Made by a program: the position numbers and the translations under genes
In this document: positions 17,118 to 26,614 of the stretch, in pieces
Position numbering within the stretch: the stretch's first letter is position 1
Layout of the letters: every line of letters begins with the position of its first letter
Notes under the pieces: generated by a model
What the model saw: only the letters and a program-made list of their open reading frames with translations
Database searches by the model: none
Told to the model about the DNA's origin: nothing
Assembly (NCBI RefSeq): GCF_013141725.1
Contig: NZ_WHNZ01000015.1
Location: forward strand, 310,001-374,000
Origin: Paenibacillus planticolens
GTDB lineage: Bacteria; Bacillota; Bacilli; Paenibacillales; NBRC-103111
DNA length: 64,000 nt
Direction of reading: 5' to 3'

Positions 17118-19184
17118 ATGCAAACATCTATGATCGAAAAAGAAAACGGCATTTTCCCTGCAGTATGCTCACTGGATTGTCCGGATCAATGTGGTCTGCT
17201 GCTTCATAAAGAAGCCGGCAAGATCGTTAAAATAGAGGGAGACCCCAACCACCCGGTGACACAAGGGGCGATTTGCAATAAAGTCCGCAACATGACGGCA
17301 CGTCTTTATGATGAGAAAAGGCTGCAGTACCCGATGAAGCGCATAGGTCCGAAAGGAGAGGGCAGCAGATTTGAACGAATTTCCTGGGAGGAAGCGATCG
17401 CAACCATCACAAGTCGTTGGAAAAAGCTGATTGCCGAGGAAGGCGCTGAATCGATTCTGCCATACAGCTTCTATGGCAATATGGGGCGGATTGGGACGGA
17501 AGGGATGGATCGTCGCTTTTTTAACCGGATGGGCGCAAGCCGGCTGCTGTATTCGATTTGCGAGGCGGCAGGAACCGAAGGCTACAAGTATACGATGGGC
17601 GGCAGCTTTGGAACCGATCCGGAGGATACGGTGCATGCGAAGCTCATCATCATGTGGGGCATCAATGCCGTCAGCACGAATATGCATCAGGTGATGTTGG
17701 CTGAGAAGGCACGCAAGAACGGAGCGCAAATCGTCGTCATTGATGCCCATAAGAACCAAACCGGCCGCTGGGCGGACTGGTTCATTCCGATTATGCCTGG
17801 AACGGATGCCGCTTTGGCGCTGGGCATTATGCATATTTTATTCGCCGAAAATATGGTGGACGAAGCTTTCCTGCAGCAATATACGGTTGGCCATGAGGAG
17901 CTGAGGGAGCATGTCCGGCAGTATGAACCTTCTGTGGTATCTGCAATAACAGGAGTTCCGGCCGAGGACCTCTACCGATTAGCTCGACTGTACGGCCAAA
18001 CTTCGCCTTCGTTCATTCGAATCGGAAACGGGATTCAGCATCACGATAACGGCGGAATGTGCGTGCGGACAATTGCTTGCCTGCCGGGCTTGACGGGGCA
18101 GTGGCTGCAGCGTGGAGGCGGCGCCATCAAAGGGAATGGCGGCTATTTGGAGCATAACATCCCGGCCTTGCAGCGGCCTGATCTACGTACGAAGGAAGCG
18201 CGGCAGATCAATATGAACTTGCTCGGCAGCGCATTGCTGGAGCTGGACCCGCCTATTCGTTCGCTGTACGTATACAATTCCAACCCGGCGTTAGTCGCTC
18301 CCCATGCGAATAAAGTGAGGGAAGGGCTTCAGCGGGAGGATTTGTTCACGGTTGTGCATGATCTGTTTCTGACGGAGACAGCGAAGTATGCGGATATCGT
18401 GCTTCCGGCTACGTCTTCTTTTGAAAATACGGACTTCTACCGCTCCTATTGGCATCGGTACGTGCAGATTCAGCTTCCTGTCGTCCGGCCTCACGGTGTA
18501 AGCAAAGCGAATGTCGATGTGTTCCGCCTGCTTGCGTCGGGGATGGGCTATGAGGATGAAGCTTTGCAGGATACCGACGAAGATCTGGTGCGCCAAGCCT
18601 TGAATCATCCCGGCAATCCGGCGTTGGCGAACATCACTTACGAAAGCTTGCTGGAGAATCAGTTCCTGAAGGCGGAGGTGCAGCCGCTATTTCCGGGGAA
18701 ATTGCGGACGCCGAGCGGCAAAATCGAGCTGTTCTCCCGTGAGATGGAGGAGAAAGGTTATCCGGCTCTGCCGACCTACGTACCGCTCCAAGAGGAAGGA
18801 GACCTGCCTTTCCTCTTCATTCCCGCGCCGAATCATAATTTCCTGAATTCGACGTTTGCTCATAATGAGAAGCATGCCCGCATGGAGAAAATGCCGAAGC
18901 TGCACATGAACGAGGCGGATGCAGCAGCATTAGGGATAGCGAATGGGGAATTGGTTCGCGTGTGGAATGACCGCGGCGAGTGTGAATTAACCGCGGCGAC
19001 GGGTTCGGACGTGCTGCCGGGCGTCGTTGTGAGCCAAGGACTGTGGGCGGATTTGCCGAAGAACGGGAGCAGAGCTTTGGTCAACGCGCTTACGCCGGAT
19101 CGTGTAGCGGATATGGGCGGAGGCGCGACTTTCTTTTCCGGCCGTGTAAGGGTGGGAAAGCTGGAGAAAAGCGACGTTTACTGA
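17118..19184 (+). CDS. YoaE-like molybdopterin oxidoreductase
   Basis: A 688-residue enzyme of the DMSO reductase superfamily. CSLDCPDQCG…GAICNK at residues 17-57 supplies four cysteines for a 4Fe-4S cluster, followed by the molybdopterin-binding core (RLQYPMKRIGPKG, FERISWEEAI, IMWGINAVSTNMHQ, VVIDAHKNQTGRWADWFIPIMPGTDAALALGI) and a C-terminal dinucleotide-binding domain (LHMNEADAAALGIANGELVRVWNDRG). There is no Tat signal, so it is cytoplasmic. The best match in my knowledge is Bacillus subtilis YoaE, an oxidoreductase of unknown substrate. It lies 75 bp after the HTH regulator on the same strand and may belong to the sulfur response, but this is inference. ATG 17118 follows AAGGGGAG. Confidence 0.85.
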   Translation: MQTSMIEKENGIFPAVCSLDCPDQCGLLLHKEAGKIVKIEGDPNHPVTQGAICNKVRNMTARLYDEKRLQYPMKRIGPKGEGSRFERISWEEAIATITSRWKKLIAEEGAESILPYSFYGNMGRIGTEGMDRRFFNRMGASRLLYSICEAAGTEGYKYTMGGSFGTDPEDTVHAKLIIMWGINAVSTNMHQVMLAEKARKNGAQIVVIDAHKNQTGRWADWFIPIMPGTDAALALGIMHILFAENMVDEAFLQQYTVGHEELREHVRQYEPSVVSAITGVPAEDLYRLARLYGQTSPSFIRIGNGIQHHDNGGMCVRTIACLPGLTGQWLQRGGGAIKGNGGYLEHNIPALQRPDLRTKEARQINMNLLGSALLELDPPIRSLYVYNSNPALVAPHANKVREGLQREDLFTVVHDLFLTETAKYADIVLPATSSFENTDFYRSYWHRYVQIQLPVVRPHGVSKANVDVFRLLASGMGYEDEALQDTDEDLVRQALNHPGNPALANITYESLLENQFLKAEVQPLFPGKLRTPSGKIELFSREMEEKGYPALPTYVPLQEEGDLPFLFIPAPNHNFLNSTFAHNEKHARMEKMPKLHMNEADAAALGIANGELVRVWNDRGECELTAATGSDVLPGVVVSQGLWADLPKNGSRALVNALTPDRVADMGGGATFFSGRVRVGKLEKSDVY

Positions 19185-19187
19185 GCG

Positions 19188-19248
19188 GAGTTGAGCTGCA
19201 CTGATCTGATCTGAGCAAACTGAGCAAAACTGAGTTGAGCTGCACTGA
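19188..19248. repeat. 17-bp direct repeat after the molybdoenzyme gene
   Basis: GAGTTGAGCTGCACTGA occurs at 19188-19204 and again at 19232-19248, with CTGAGCAAA repeats between. It lies just after the stop codon, and I see no hairpin or gene in it. Confidence 0.75.
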
Positions 19249-19295
19249 ACCCATGGGCGCTTCCCCGCATAAAGTAATGCAGGAGGTGATGGCCG

Positions 19296-19538
19296 ATGTC
19301 CTTACAGCATAAAGCGTATGCTCTGATCGGCAGTCCGGTAGGTGTATCCCTATTGGACGGCACCGGTGCTTCGGGAATTCTGTGCAGTATACAAGGCGGG
19401 TCGATTTATGTGATCGAATACTTATACCATACTCAATTTGCCACAAAACATTATGCGTTCAGCCAAATACGGGACATTCTCCCGTTTCCACACTGCCCGC
19501 AGCCGCAGGCGCTGTACCAAACGAAACCGTTGTATTAA
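19296..19538 (+). CDS. Small conserved-looking protein of unknown function
   Basis: An 80-residue protein starting at ATG 19296 behind AGGAGGTGATGG, a near-perfect SD, and ended by a terminator 20 bp later. The body (AYALIGSPVGVSLLDGTGASGILCSIQGGSIYVIEYLY) is strand-rich, like a small beta-barrel, and the tail is proline-rich (PFPHCPQPQ). It contains two cysteines and no membrane segment. No function is recognized; the SD, codon use and terminator argue for a real gene. Confidence 0.7.
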   Translation: MSLQHKAYALIGSPVGVSLLDGTGASGILCSIQGGSIYVIEYLYHTQFATKHYAFSQIRDILPFPHCPQPQALYQTKPLY

Positions 19539-19560
19539 GTAATTGATATAGGTGAAGAAA

Positions 19561-19586
19561 GCCGATCCCCAGTGGGTCGGTTTTTT
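19561..19586 (+). terminator. Terminator after the small gene
   Basis: CCGATCC and GGGTCGG pair with one G-T around a 5-nt loop and are followed by six T. Confidence 0.87.
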
Positions 19587-19610
19587 GGTTGTTATAGTGT
19601 TTATACGTTT

Positions 19611-19745
19611 AGAGGGGAACTACAGGCCGCTATTTTCCCGGAAAAAGACCTTTGAGTAAAAGAGAGGGAACTACGATCCGTTATTCAGTCACTATTGGCT
19701 AAAAAGATGCTATACCAAGGTAAATAAGACCCTGTAGTTCCCCTC
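19611..19745. repeat. Intergenic repeat family A, copy 2
   Basis: Starts GAGGGGAACTACAGGCCGCTATTTT and ends CCTGTAGTTCCCCTC, with an internal half copy (GGGAACTACGATCCGTTATTC) in the direction of the left end. The layout matches 5248-5377, and the inverted ends are longer here. Confidence 0.78.
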
Positions 19746-19922
19746 CAGCCCCAACATTTACGTTTTTCACCAAAATAGCGGACTATAGTGGGCGTAAGCC
19801 GCAAAGGGAGTGGTCCCCCCCCCTGATAAGGAGGCACTTAATCCGGGCTTGCACAAGATCAGCTTCGCATCCCGTTCACAGTATGTTACAATACGGAAAA
19901 ATGAGGCCAAGTTGGTGAAACG

Positions 19923-20630
19923 ATGACTTTTGATGAGGTAATGGGACATTTGGAGGAGCTGGGGAGCGAGCAAACGAAGAAAACGTTTCTTCGTCATGGC
20001 GCTCAAGAGCCATTTTTCGGCGTGAAAGTCGGGGATCTGAAGAAGCTGGTCAAAAATGTTAAGAAAGACCGCGACTTGGCGCTTGCACTTTATGATTCAG
20101 GGAACACGGATGCTATGTACTTGGCGGGTCTTTCGATCAATCCCAAAACGATGACGAAAGAAGAGCTTCAGAACTGGGCGCAGAAGGCTTATTGGTACAT
20201 GCTGGCCGAGTATACGGTGGCGGGAGTGGCTGCTGAGAGCGGTTTTGCCCTTGAGATGGCGCGGGTATGGCTGCATTCCCCTGATGAGATGCTGACGGCT
20301 TGCGGATGGAGCACGTATGCGAATTATATCAGCATTACCCCGGACGAGAAGCTCGATCTGCAGGAGATTGCCGGGCTGCTGGAACAAGTAAGAACAACGA
20401 TTCATGAGGAGCGCAATCGCGTTAAGTATACGATGAACACCTTTGTCCTGACTGTCGGAACATACTGCCACCCGTTATTTGATACAGCCGTGGATGTGGC
20501 GAAGGAGATTGGCAAGGTGCATGTCGACGTGGGCCAAACGGCGTGCAAAGTACCGCTTGCCACGGACTATATTCATAAAGTGGAAGCGATGGGGCGGATA
20601 GGGACTAAGAAGAAGACGTGTATTTGTTAA
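19923..20630 (+). CDS. AlkD-like DNA alkylation repair (HEAT-repeat) protein
   Basis: A 235-residue all-helical protein of the AlkD superfamily. Characteristic segments are KKTFLRHGAQEPFFGVKVGDLKKL (residues about 20-43), the LALALYDSGNTDAMYLAGL helix and NYISITPDEKLDLQEI. AlkD family glycosylases remove N3- and N7-alkylated purines without base flipping, but this subgroup (COG4912 type) is often untested. The C-terminus (GKVHVDVGQTACKVPLATDYIHKVEAMGRIGTKKKTC) is lysine-rich and may bind DNA. ATG 19923 has only a weak site (GTTGGTGAAACG). It is a single-gene unit. Confidence 0.78.
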   Translation: MTFDEVMGHLEELGSEQTKKTFLRHGAQEPFFGVKVGDLKKLVKNVKKDRDLALALYDSGNTDAMYLAGLSINPKTMTKEELQNWAQKAYWYMLAEYTVAGVAAESGFALEMARVWLHSPDEMLTACGWSTYANYISITPDEKLDLQEIAGLLEQVRTTIHEERNRVKYTMNTFVLTVGTYCHPLFDTAVDVAKEIGKVHVDVGQTACKVPLATDYIHKVEAMGRIGTKKKTCIC

Positions 20631-20800
20631 ATGATGATGAGACTATGACTGGATGACTTCGAGAGAGGTGGTTCCGCCATAGTTTTTTTTGTTTACGTGC
20701 ATGTCAGATAAATCCATTGGTCAAATAAAGGAAAAATCTATTATTTGCAGAAAAGATACAAGAAGTTAATTTTTTGAAAGAGAGGGCGATAATAGGAGCT

Positions 20801-22048
20801 ATGTTGCTGGAAAAATTATTTCTGAACCTCCTTATCGTCCTCGCTCCCGTTTTACTGCAAAGTGTATTTGGAGAGCGCTGGCGTTATGCGAAGTCCCCTG
20901 TTGCCATGGGCTTGCTGTATGGTTTCACTTCAACTCTTTGTCTGTTATTTTCCTATAAAGATTTTAATTTATATTGGGATTTACGCTATGTTCCTACGGT
21001 CATCTCAGCCATTTATGTGGGGCCAACCGCAGTGATCATTAATTTTGTTATGATTATTTTGACGCGTACTTATCTTGGCGGAAATACGCTTTGGTTCGGA
21101 TATCTCAGCATGACGCTCTCATTTCTAATTCCATTTCTTGCTTCGTATAAAATCAAAACGTTGACAGGAAACGCGCGAATAAAAGCAACGGTTGTAGTTT
21201 CCTTAGGCCCGCTGCTCGTTATGCTTGCGATATTATTGAGTTACTCAATCTATGCGGACGAGCCGCTCCATCTAAATTTAATTCCAGCCGTTATTGCATT
21301 CTGCATTCTCCTCGTTCTGGGAACTTGGTTTTCCGCCATGCTGCAAGAGATTAATGAAGAACATGCCAAAATGAAAGTGCAAATTCAAAAAGCGGAAAAA
21401 ATGAAAACGTTAGGCGAACTCGCCGCTTCGATCGCCCATGAAGTTCGCAATCCGCTAACCGTTGTGAAAGGATTTCTTCAACTCATGCGTCCGAGCGAGC
21501 AGGGCAAAAATCAACAGTACCTGACGATTGCCATGGAAGAGCTGGAGCGGGCAGAGACGATCATTAGCGATTACTTAAATTTCTCCAAGCCTAAATTAAC
21601 GAAGCTGGAATCGTTCTCGTTTTCTGACGTGCTAACGAATATTATGATTCTTCTAACGCCGATGGCGATGAAAAATGCCGTGGAACTTACTTGCCGACTC
21701 GAAGACAACATTTATATTTATTCCGATAGGGGACAATTGCAGCAAGCGCTGGTGAATGTTATTAAAAATGCGATTGAAGCTACGCAGGCAAATGGCGAAG
21801 TAAAGGTGAGCTCGAAGAGGTTGATTGGCGAGGTTCAAATTATGATCAGCGATAACGGCAAAGGAATGAGCAAAGAGCAGCTGTCCCGCATCGGCCATCT
21901 GTTTTATTCCACGAAGGATGTCGGGACGGGACTCGGGACAGCTGTAACCATTCGTATTATTGAATCGATGAACGGCAAAATCATTTACGAAAGCGAGGAG
22001 GGTGTCGGAACGACAGTGACCCTCACCCTGCCTTTGATGCAAAATTAG
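20801..22048 (+). CDS. KinB-like sensor histidine kinase
   Basis: A 415-residue membrane kinase. Residues 1-180 hold about six transmembrane helices of the 5TM-LYT type (…[24 protein letters not shown]…), as in the sporulation kinase KinB. A HisKA domain follows with the phosphorylated His near residue 213 ([20 protein letters not shown]), then HATPase_c with N box [10 protein letters not shown]1 DNGKGM and G2 GTGLG. No response regulator lies next to it, as expected for phosphorelay kinases that act on Spo0F. The TAGGAG just upstream is close to ATG 20801; TTG 20804 is an alternative. Its end overlaps convergent queF by 4 bp. Confidence 0.85.
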   Translation: MLLEKLFLNLLIVLAPVLLQSVFGERWRYAKSPVAMGLLYGFTSTLCLLFSYKDFNLYWDLRYVPTVISAIYVGPTAVIINFVMIILTRTYLGGNTLWFGYLSMTLSFLIPFLASYKIKTLTGNARIKATVVVSLGPLLVMLAILLSYSIYADEPLHLNLIPAVIAFCILLVLGTWFSAMLQEINEEHAKMKVQIQKAEKMKTLGELAASIAHEVRNPLTVVKGFLQLMRPSEQGKNQQYLTIAMEELERAETIISDYLNFSKPKLTKLESFSFSDVLTNIMILLTPMAMKNAVELTCRLEDNIYIYSDRGQLQQALVNVIKNAIEATQANGEVKVSSKRLIGEVQIMISDNGKGMSKEQLSRIGHLFYSTKDVGTGLGTAVTIRIIESMNGKIIYESEEGVGTTVTLTLPLMQN

Positions 22049-22542
22049 CGATTATCGATTTTTTCCGGGTAAAGATCATGGTTCATCAATCGGTGTTCAG
22101 CCATCGCTTCGAACTTTGTGCCCGGCTGGCCCCAATTGCAGTAAGGATCGATCGAAATGCCGCCGCGAGGTGTGAATTTACCCCAAACTTCGATGTAACG
22201 AGGCTCCATAAGCTTGATCAAATCATTCATAATAATGTTGACGCAGTCTTCATGGAAATCGCCGTGATTGCGGAAGCTGAACAAATACAGTTTAAGGGAT
22301 TTGCTCTCGACCATTTTGATATTCGGAATATAGGAGATGTAGAGGGTCGCGAAATCCGGTTGTCCGGTTACGGGACACAAGCTTGTGAATTCAGGGAAAT
22401 TGAATTTCACAAAATAATCCCTGTTCGGATGCTTGTTATCGAACGCCTCCAACACCGAAGGATCATAGTTAAACACGTACTTCGTTCCTTGATTACCGAG
22501 TAGAGTGATCTCTTGTAAATCTTCGTTGCTTCTACCTGCCAT
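22045..22542 (-). CDS. queF: NADPH-dependent 7-cyano-7-deazaguanine reductase
   Basis: QueF reduces preQ0 to preQ1 in queuosine biosynthesis. The 165-residue length is that of the unimodular Bacillus type. The catalytic cysteine lies in [14 protein letters not shown], the QueF motif in [23 protein letters not shown], and the histidine/aspartate partner follows. Start ATG 22542 is preceded by GAGGA, and a preQ1-I riboswitch lies directly upstream. The gene is convergent with the kinase and shares its last 4 bp with it. Confidence 0.97.
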   Translation of the reverse strand: MAGRSNEDLQEITLLGNQGTKYVFNYDPSVLEAFDNKHPNRDYFVKFNFPEFTSLCPVTGQPDFATLYISYIPNIKMVESKSLKLYLFSFRNHGDFHEDCVNIIMNDLIKLMEPRYIEVWGKFTPRGGISIDPYCNWGQPGTKFEAMAEHRLMNHDLYPEKIDNR

Positions 22543-22560
22543 AGTTGAAAATCCTCATTT

Positions 22561-22594
22561 CATAGTTTTTTATAGAGGGAGTTTGCGAACCTCT
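22561..22594 (-). promoter_or_regulatory. preQ1-I riboswitch upstream of queF
   Basis: Read on the minus strand, AGAGGTTC opens the aptamer, CCTCT closes stem P1 after an 11-12 nt loop, and ATAAAAAACTA is the A-rich tail, nearly identical to the Bacillus subtilis queC aptamer. The queF SD follows within about 10 nt, so control of translation start is likely. The P2 pseudoknot partner in the loop is not obvious by eye. Confidence 0.86.
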
Positions 22595-22750
22595 TCCAAA
22601 AGCAAATGTACCATATATGCCGCGAAAATGCATCACTGCCGTCATGGAATTTCGTGGAGAAAATTGTCGGCAGATTGTAGATACCATAGAACGAATGGGA
22701 ATGGTAGAATAGATGAATATTTGTCGAACATGGAATGGAGGTACGTTAGT

Positions 22751-23695
22751 TTGAAAGCCTATCAGGATTTATTGCAGGATATTCTTACAAATGGGATCAA
22801 GAAGGAAGACCGAACGGGAACGGGGACGCTGTCCGTATTCGGCAGGCAAATGCGTTTTGACCTTTCGGAGGGATTTCCGTTAGTGACAACGAAAAGGGTG
22901 CCTTTTCGGTTAATCGCCAGCGAAATGCTCTGGTTTATTAAAGGAGATACGAATATTCGGTATCTGCTTCAGCATAACAACCATATTTGGAACGAATGGG
23001 CTTTTAAAAAATGGGTGGAAAGCACAGATTATTCAGGACCGGATATGCGTAATTTTGGTCTGCGCTCCCAGCAGGATGAAGCGTTCAAACTGCAATATGA
23101 TGAGCAAATGGCGATTTTCGTCGAGAAAGTGTTGAATGACGAGTCGTTTGCGAAGCAGTACGGCGAGCTCGGGGATGTATATGGGAAACAGTGGCGGGAT
23201 TGGACGACGACGCAGGGCGATGCTATCGATCAGCTCAAAGAAGTTATTCATATGATCAAAACGAACCCGGATTCCCGCAGGCTCATCGTCTCCGCCTGGA
23301 ATCCGGAAGATGTGCCGAGCATGGCGCTTCCGCCTTGTCATACCATGTTTCAATTCTATGTGGCGGAAGGCAAGCTCTCCTGCCAGTTATATCAGCGCAG
23401 TGCGGATACGTTCCTTGGCGTGCCTTTTAACATTGCAGGCTACGCGCTGCTCACTCACTTGATCGCCCAGGAGTGCGGGTTAGGCGTAGGAGAGTTCGTG
23501 CATACGCTGGGGGATGCGCATATTTATACGAATCATATCGACCAGATTCACACGCTGCTAAGCCGTGAACCGAAAGAACTGCCAACGCTTAAGTTGAATC
23601 AGAATGTCGCTTCGCTTTTCGATTTCGACGTAAGCGACATTGAATTGGTCGGGTACAATCCCCATCCAACCATTAAAGCGCCGGTAGCTGTATAG
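22751..23695 (+). CDS. thyA: Thymidylate synthase
   Basis: Makes dTMP from dUMP with methylene-tetrahydrofolate. The product starts at TTG 22751 ([25 protein letters not shown]) behind GGAGG at 22737-22741 and has 314 residues. That exceeds the 264 of Escherichia coli because of an insertion of about 50 residues ([17 protein letters not shown]…), as in the Lactobacillus casei enzyme. Active-site cysteine in [13 protein letters not shown]; dUMP contacts in [18 protein letters not shown]. folA follows after 28 bp, which recycles the dihydrofolate made here. Confidence 0.97.
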   Translation: MKAYQDLLQDILTNGIKKEDRTGTGTLSVFGRQMRFDLSEGFPLVTTKRVPFRLIASEMLWFIKGDTNIRYLLQHNNHIWNEWAFKKWVESTDYSGPDMRNFGLRSQQDEAFKLQYDEQMAIFVEKVLNDESFAKQYGELGDVYGKQWRDWTTTQGDAIDQLKEVIHMIKTNPDSRRLIVSAWNPEDVPSMALPPCHTMFQFYVAEGKLSCQLYQRSADTFLGVPFNIAGYALLTHLIAQECGLGVGEFVHTLGDAHIYTNHIDQIHTLLSREPKELPTLKLNQNVASLFDFDVSDIELVGYNPHPTIKAPVAV

Positions 23696-23723
23696 TTGAA
23701 TTGATGAAAGGGAGGCTACAGTC

Positions 23724-24212
23724 ATGAGTATTTCATTTATTTTTGCCATGGACCGCAACCGTGCCATCGGTGTAAACAATAAGCTGCCGTGGCACTTGCC
23801 GGGCGACCTGAAGTTTTTCAAATCCGTGACGATGGGGCACCCGATTCTGATGGGACGCAAGACGTACGAATCCATCGGGAAGCCGCTGCCGGGCAGACGC
23901 AACGTCGTTCTTACCCAAAATCCCGCATTTCAGGCGGAGGGCTGCGAAGTCATTCACTCGGTTCACGAAGCTGCCGAGGCGTTCCGGGATCAGGAGCTTT
24001 TCGTCATCGGCGGGGCGGAAATATTCCGGCTGTTCGCAGATGAGGCCGATCGGATGTACATCACGTTCATCGAGCATGAGTTTGAAGCGGACACGTTCAT
24101 GACGGAGCTGGACTTGTCGGATTGGACCTTGATCTCCAGCGAGCAAGGGGAGCGGAACGAGAAAAATCCGTACGAGTATTACTTCCGGATTTACCAAAGA
24201 AAGCAAGAATAA
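23724..24212 (+). CDS. folA: Dihydrofolate reductase
   Basis: A 162-residue enzyme reducing dihydrofolate with NADPH. FIFAMDRNRAIGVNNKLPWHLPGDLKFFK, GRKTYESIGKPLPGRRNVVLT and VIGGAEIF are the standard substrate and cofactor motifs; the conserved acidic residue is in LPGDLK. The SD AAAGGGAGG lies before ATG 23724. Operon with thyA, ended by a terminator right after the stop. Confidence 0.97.
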   Translation: MSISFIFAMDRNRAIGVNNKLPWHLPGDLKFFKSVTMGHPILMGRKTYESIGKPLPGRRNVVLTQNPAFQAEGCEVIHSVHEAAEAFRDQELFVIGGAEIFRLFADEADRMYITFIEHEFEADTFMTELDLSDWTLISSEQGERNEKNPYEYYFRIYQRKQE

Positions 24213-24213
24213 C

Positions 24214-24265
24214 AAAGGCCCTGAGCTCAACGTCATGCATGACGGAGAACTCAAGGCCTTTTTCT
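24214..24265. terminator. Bidirectional terminator between folA and ycnI
   Basis: AAAGGCC…GGCCTTT outer stem with TGAG…CTCA and an inner CGTCATGCATGACG hairpin, T-rich on both sides. It serves the convergent folA and ycnI-like genes. Confidence 0.87.
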
Positions 24266-24275
24266 TTTCGCTGCG

Positions 24276-24896
24276 TTAGCTGCGTTTTCTGGTTAGCGAT
24301 ACGAGCAGTGATAATGCCCCAAGCACAACGGCCGCAATGGAGAGGTAAAGCGGCGTTTTGGATTCTGAACTGCCTGCGGCAGGTTGAGCGGCTGTGACAT
24401 TGCCGTGGCTGTCCGTGACAGCGCCGGATTTGGCTTTCACCGTCGTTACGGAAGCAGGCTTGTCTGAGCCTTCTGCGCCGACCCATTCCACGACGCTGCC
24501 GTCTTTGTAGGTTTGATAAGCTTTCCAAACAATTTGGGTCGCTGCATCCGCTACTTTGCCCTGCATGTTGAACTCACCGAATTCGGTGCTGCCAAGTCCG
24601 TCCCCACTGGCTGTCCAGGTTACCCCTGTAATTTTACCGGCGGAATCTTTGGCGAGCTCGTAAGTCCAGCCTGCTTTCGGTTCAAAGCGGGAAACGGCAA
24701 CGGAGTCCATCGGGAATTTGACTTCCACTTTCACCGTAGGAATATCTTTCTCGGATGGAACACGTACGGTGAACTTCTCGTAGCTGCCCTGTGTAGCTTC
24801 TTTTGGATAAACCGTTACGTGAGCGCTGGCAACCCCCGCCAACAGCATCGAACCGATCAGCATAATACCTGCATTTAACATGAATTTTTTAAACAT
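24276..24896 (-). CDS. YcnI-like copper-binding membrane-anchored protein (DUF1775)
   Basis: A 206-residue exported protein. The signal peptide ends at VASAH, so the mature N-terminus is His, the copper ligand known for YcnI. The domain (VTVYPKEATQGSYEKFTVRVPSEKDIPTVKVEVKFP…GWTYELAKD) is DUF1775. A Ser/Ala-rich linker follows, then one C-terminal membrane helix (LYLSIAAVVLGALSLLVSL) and RKRS. In Bacillus it is encoded with YcnJ; here the YcnJ-like gene is 18 kb away at 42044. Role: extracytoplasmic copper handling. Confidence 0.88.
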   Translation of the reverse strand: MFKKFMLNAGIMLIGSMLLAGVASAHVTVYPKEATQGSYEKFTVRVPSEKDIPTVKVEVKFPMDSVAVSRFEPKAGWTYELAKDSAGKITGVTWTASGDGLGSTEFGEFNMQGKVADAATQIVWKAYQTYKDGSVVEWVGAEGSDKPASVTTVKAKSGAVTDSHGNVTAAQPAAGSSESKTPLYLSIAAVVLGALSLLVSLTRKRS

Positions 24897-24991
24897 CTTT
24901 CTTTTCCCCTCTCAAATCAACTCTTCTCATGTTGTCCATGTTACCTGTTTGATAAGCAGCTGAGTATGACTCGAGTGGGCTATTTTTTCGA

Positions 24992-25663
24992 CTAGTTTTG
25001 TCCTTTTCGTGTCAGTCCGTGTTTGATGGCGAATCCTGTAAGCTGGACACGGTTCTCAAGCCCGAGCTTGACCAATATATTTTTCATATGATTTTTTACC
25101 GTATGCTCGGATATCAACAGCTTCTCGGCAATCTGCCGATTGTTGTCTCCCTGGGCGACATAGGCGGTAATTTCTTGCTCGCGCGAGGTTAACATGCTTG
25201 GTGTCGGACCTTCCGCATAGGCGCCTACAGGTGCGCGGAACCTTTGAAAAAGCTTGTCCGCCATCCCCCGGGCGACCTCGGAGTTGTCATCGAGTAGGGC
25301 GCGCAAATATGTGAGCCATTCATCGGGATCCATATTTTTGAGCAAATAGCCTTGGGCTCCGAATTGCAGCGCGGTGAAAAGGTCGGCAACATCGTCGGAA
25401 ACCGTAAGCATAACGATTCGGATCGTCCCATATGCTTGTTTGATACGGCGCGTTGCTTCGAGCCCATCCATCGGCGACATGTGAATATCCATTAGCACCA
25501 CATCCGGAGCGACTTCGCCGCAAAGAAGGATGGCTTCTTCACCGCTGCTGGCTTCGCCTACAATTTCGAAGTCGACGATAGGCTCCAGCATGCTTCGAAT
25601 CGCTTTTCTCGCCAAGGGATGGTCATCGACAATAAGAACGCGGTACGGTTGAATGTTTGTCAT
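24992..25663 (-). CDS. NarL/LuxR-family response regulator
   Basis: A 223-residue regulator: receiver domain with acidic pair VDDHPLARK, phospho-Asp near 59 (VVLMDIHMSPMDG) and Lys in YLLKNMDPDEW, then a LuxR-type HTH (LTSREQEITAYVAQGDNNRQIAEKLLISEHTVKNHMKNILVKLG). Its start overlaps the kinase stop by 4 bp. The target genes are unknown; LiaR/DesR/YdfI-type regulators are the closest general group. Confidence 0.92.
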   Translation of the reverse strand: MTNIQPYRVLIVDDHPLARKAIRSMLEPIVDFEIVGEASSGEEAILLCGEVAPDVVLMDIHMSPMDGLEATRRIKQAYGTIRIVMLTVSDDVADLFTALQFGAQGYLLKNMDPDEWLTYLRALLDDNSEVARGMADKLFQRFRAPVGAYAEGPTPSMLTSREQEITAYVAQGDNNRQIAEKLLISEHTVKNHMKNILVKLGLENRVQLTGFAIKHGLTRKGQN

Positions 25664-26505
25664 GGCCGGTTCCTCCGATCTACGGCTCGTACCGTAAGCT
25701 CGGTGCCGGTTCCGGCCGCCTCGGCTTCGGTTTCCGCTCCGGCCGTGCCGGAGCCCCTTCCATGAAGCTCGAAAACTGCGCCTAACTCAGCAGCCCGTTT
25801 ATGCATCAGCTCGATGCCGTACTTCTTGCCTTTGGCTTCTGCGTGCTGAAGTCCCCGGCCGTTGTCGGTAATTTTCAGCATCCAGGCATGGGGCTGAGCT
25901 TCCAGGACGATCTCTGCCTCCGTGGCCATGGAGTGCTTGCGGATGTTCGTAAAAGCTTCTTGTACGATGCCGAAAAGTTGAACTTCCTCGGAAGGAGAGA
26001 AGCTGGTCTCATCAATCGTCAGCTTCTCCTGCAGCTCAATGCCGGTCACCAGACGCCATTCCCGTAGAAATTTATGGATACGCTGATCGAGGCCGGTTCC
26101 TTCCTCCGGCGGCGTACGAAGATTGAATATGGCCTGCCGGAGCGAGTTGTCGATTTCAGAAACGGCGGCTTTGGCTTCCTCCAAATCGCCCTGTTTCAGC
26201 TTGACGTTGAGGAAAAAAAGCGTCTGAGCCAAGTCGTCATGCAGCTCTCTGGCCAGACGTTCCCGCTCTTCATAGACAGCTCTGCGGGCTTCCCCGATCG
26301 TAAGCTGCTCGTTGCTGCGTTCAATGCTCTGGAACATCCACGAAGCGAATAAATAGGAAAGCAGCAGCGTAATGACGGTAATGGCGAAGTTGCCGGCTTC
26401 CATCGTTAAATAATTTAGCAGAAATTCATGGCGTATATATTCAAAGCCGCCAATGATAATTACAGGTACGAAAATAGTAAAAAGCTTATAAATACGCAGA
26501 GACAT
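25660..26505 (-). CDS. HisKA_3-type sensor histidine kinase
   Basis: A 281-residue kinase. Two membrane helices (residues about 8-22 and 38-57) with almost no outside loop suggest it senses in or at the membrane. The phospho-His is near residue 89 (ERLARELHDDLAQTLFFLNVKLKQ), the mark of the NarX/DegS/LiaS class. The HATPase part keeps EAFTNIRKHS and DNGRG. Oddly, the last 40 residues contain a Gly/Ala/Glu/Thr-rich stretch (GSGTAGAETEAEAAGTGTEL) inserted in the G2 region. Pairs with the downstream response regulator. Confidence 0.9.
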   Translation of the reverse strand: MSLRIYKLFTIFVPVIIIGGFEYIRHEFLLNYLTMEAGNFAITVITLLLSYLFASWMFQSIERSNEQLTIGEARRAVYEERERLARELHDDLAQTLFFLNVKLKQGDLEEAKAAVSEIDNSLRQAIFNLRTPPEEGTGLDQRIHKFLREWRLVTGIELQEKLTIDETSFSPSEEVQLFGIVQEAFTNIRKHSMATEAEIVLEAQPHAWMLKITDNGRGLQHAEAKGKKYGIELMHKRAAELGAVFELHGRGSGTAGAETEAEAAGTGTELTVRAVDRRNRP

Positions 26506-26614
26506 GAGATTAGTACACTCCTTACGAAGACTTAAAGTTTGGAACGGATACTATTATAACAAATAAATGTTGGATACCTTCACAAAAATATGGACAAAAG
26601 GCTTCTCAAGTTAT

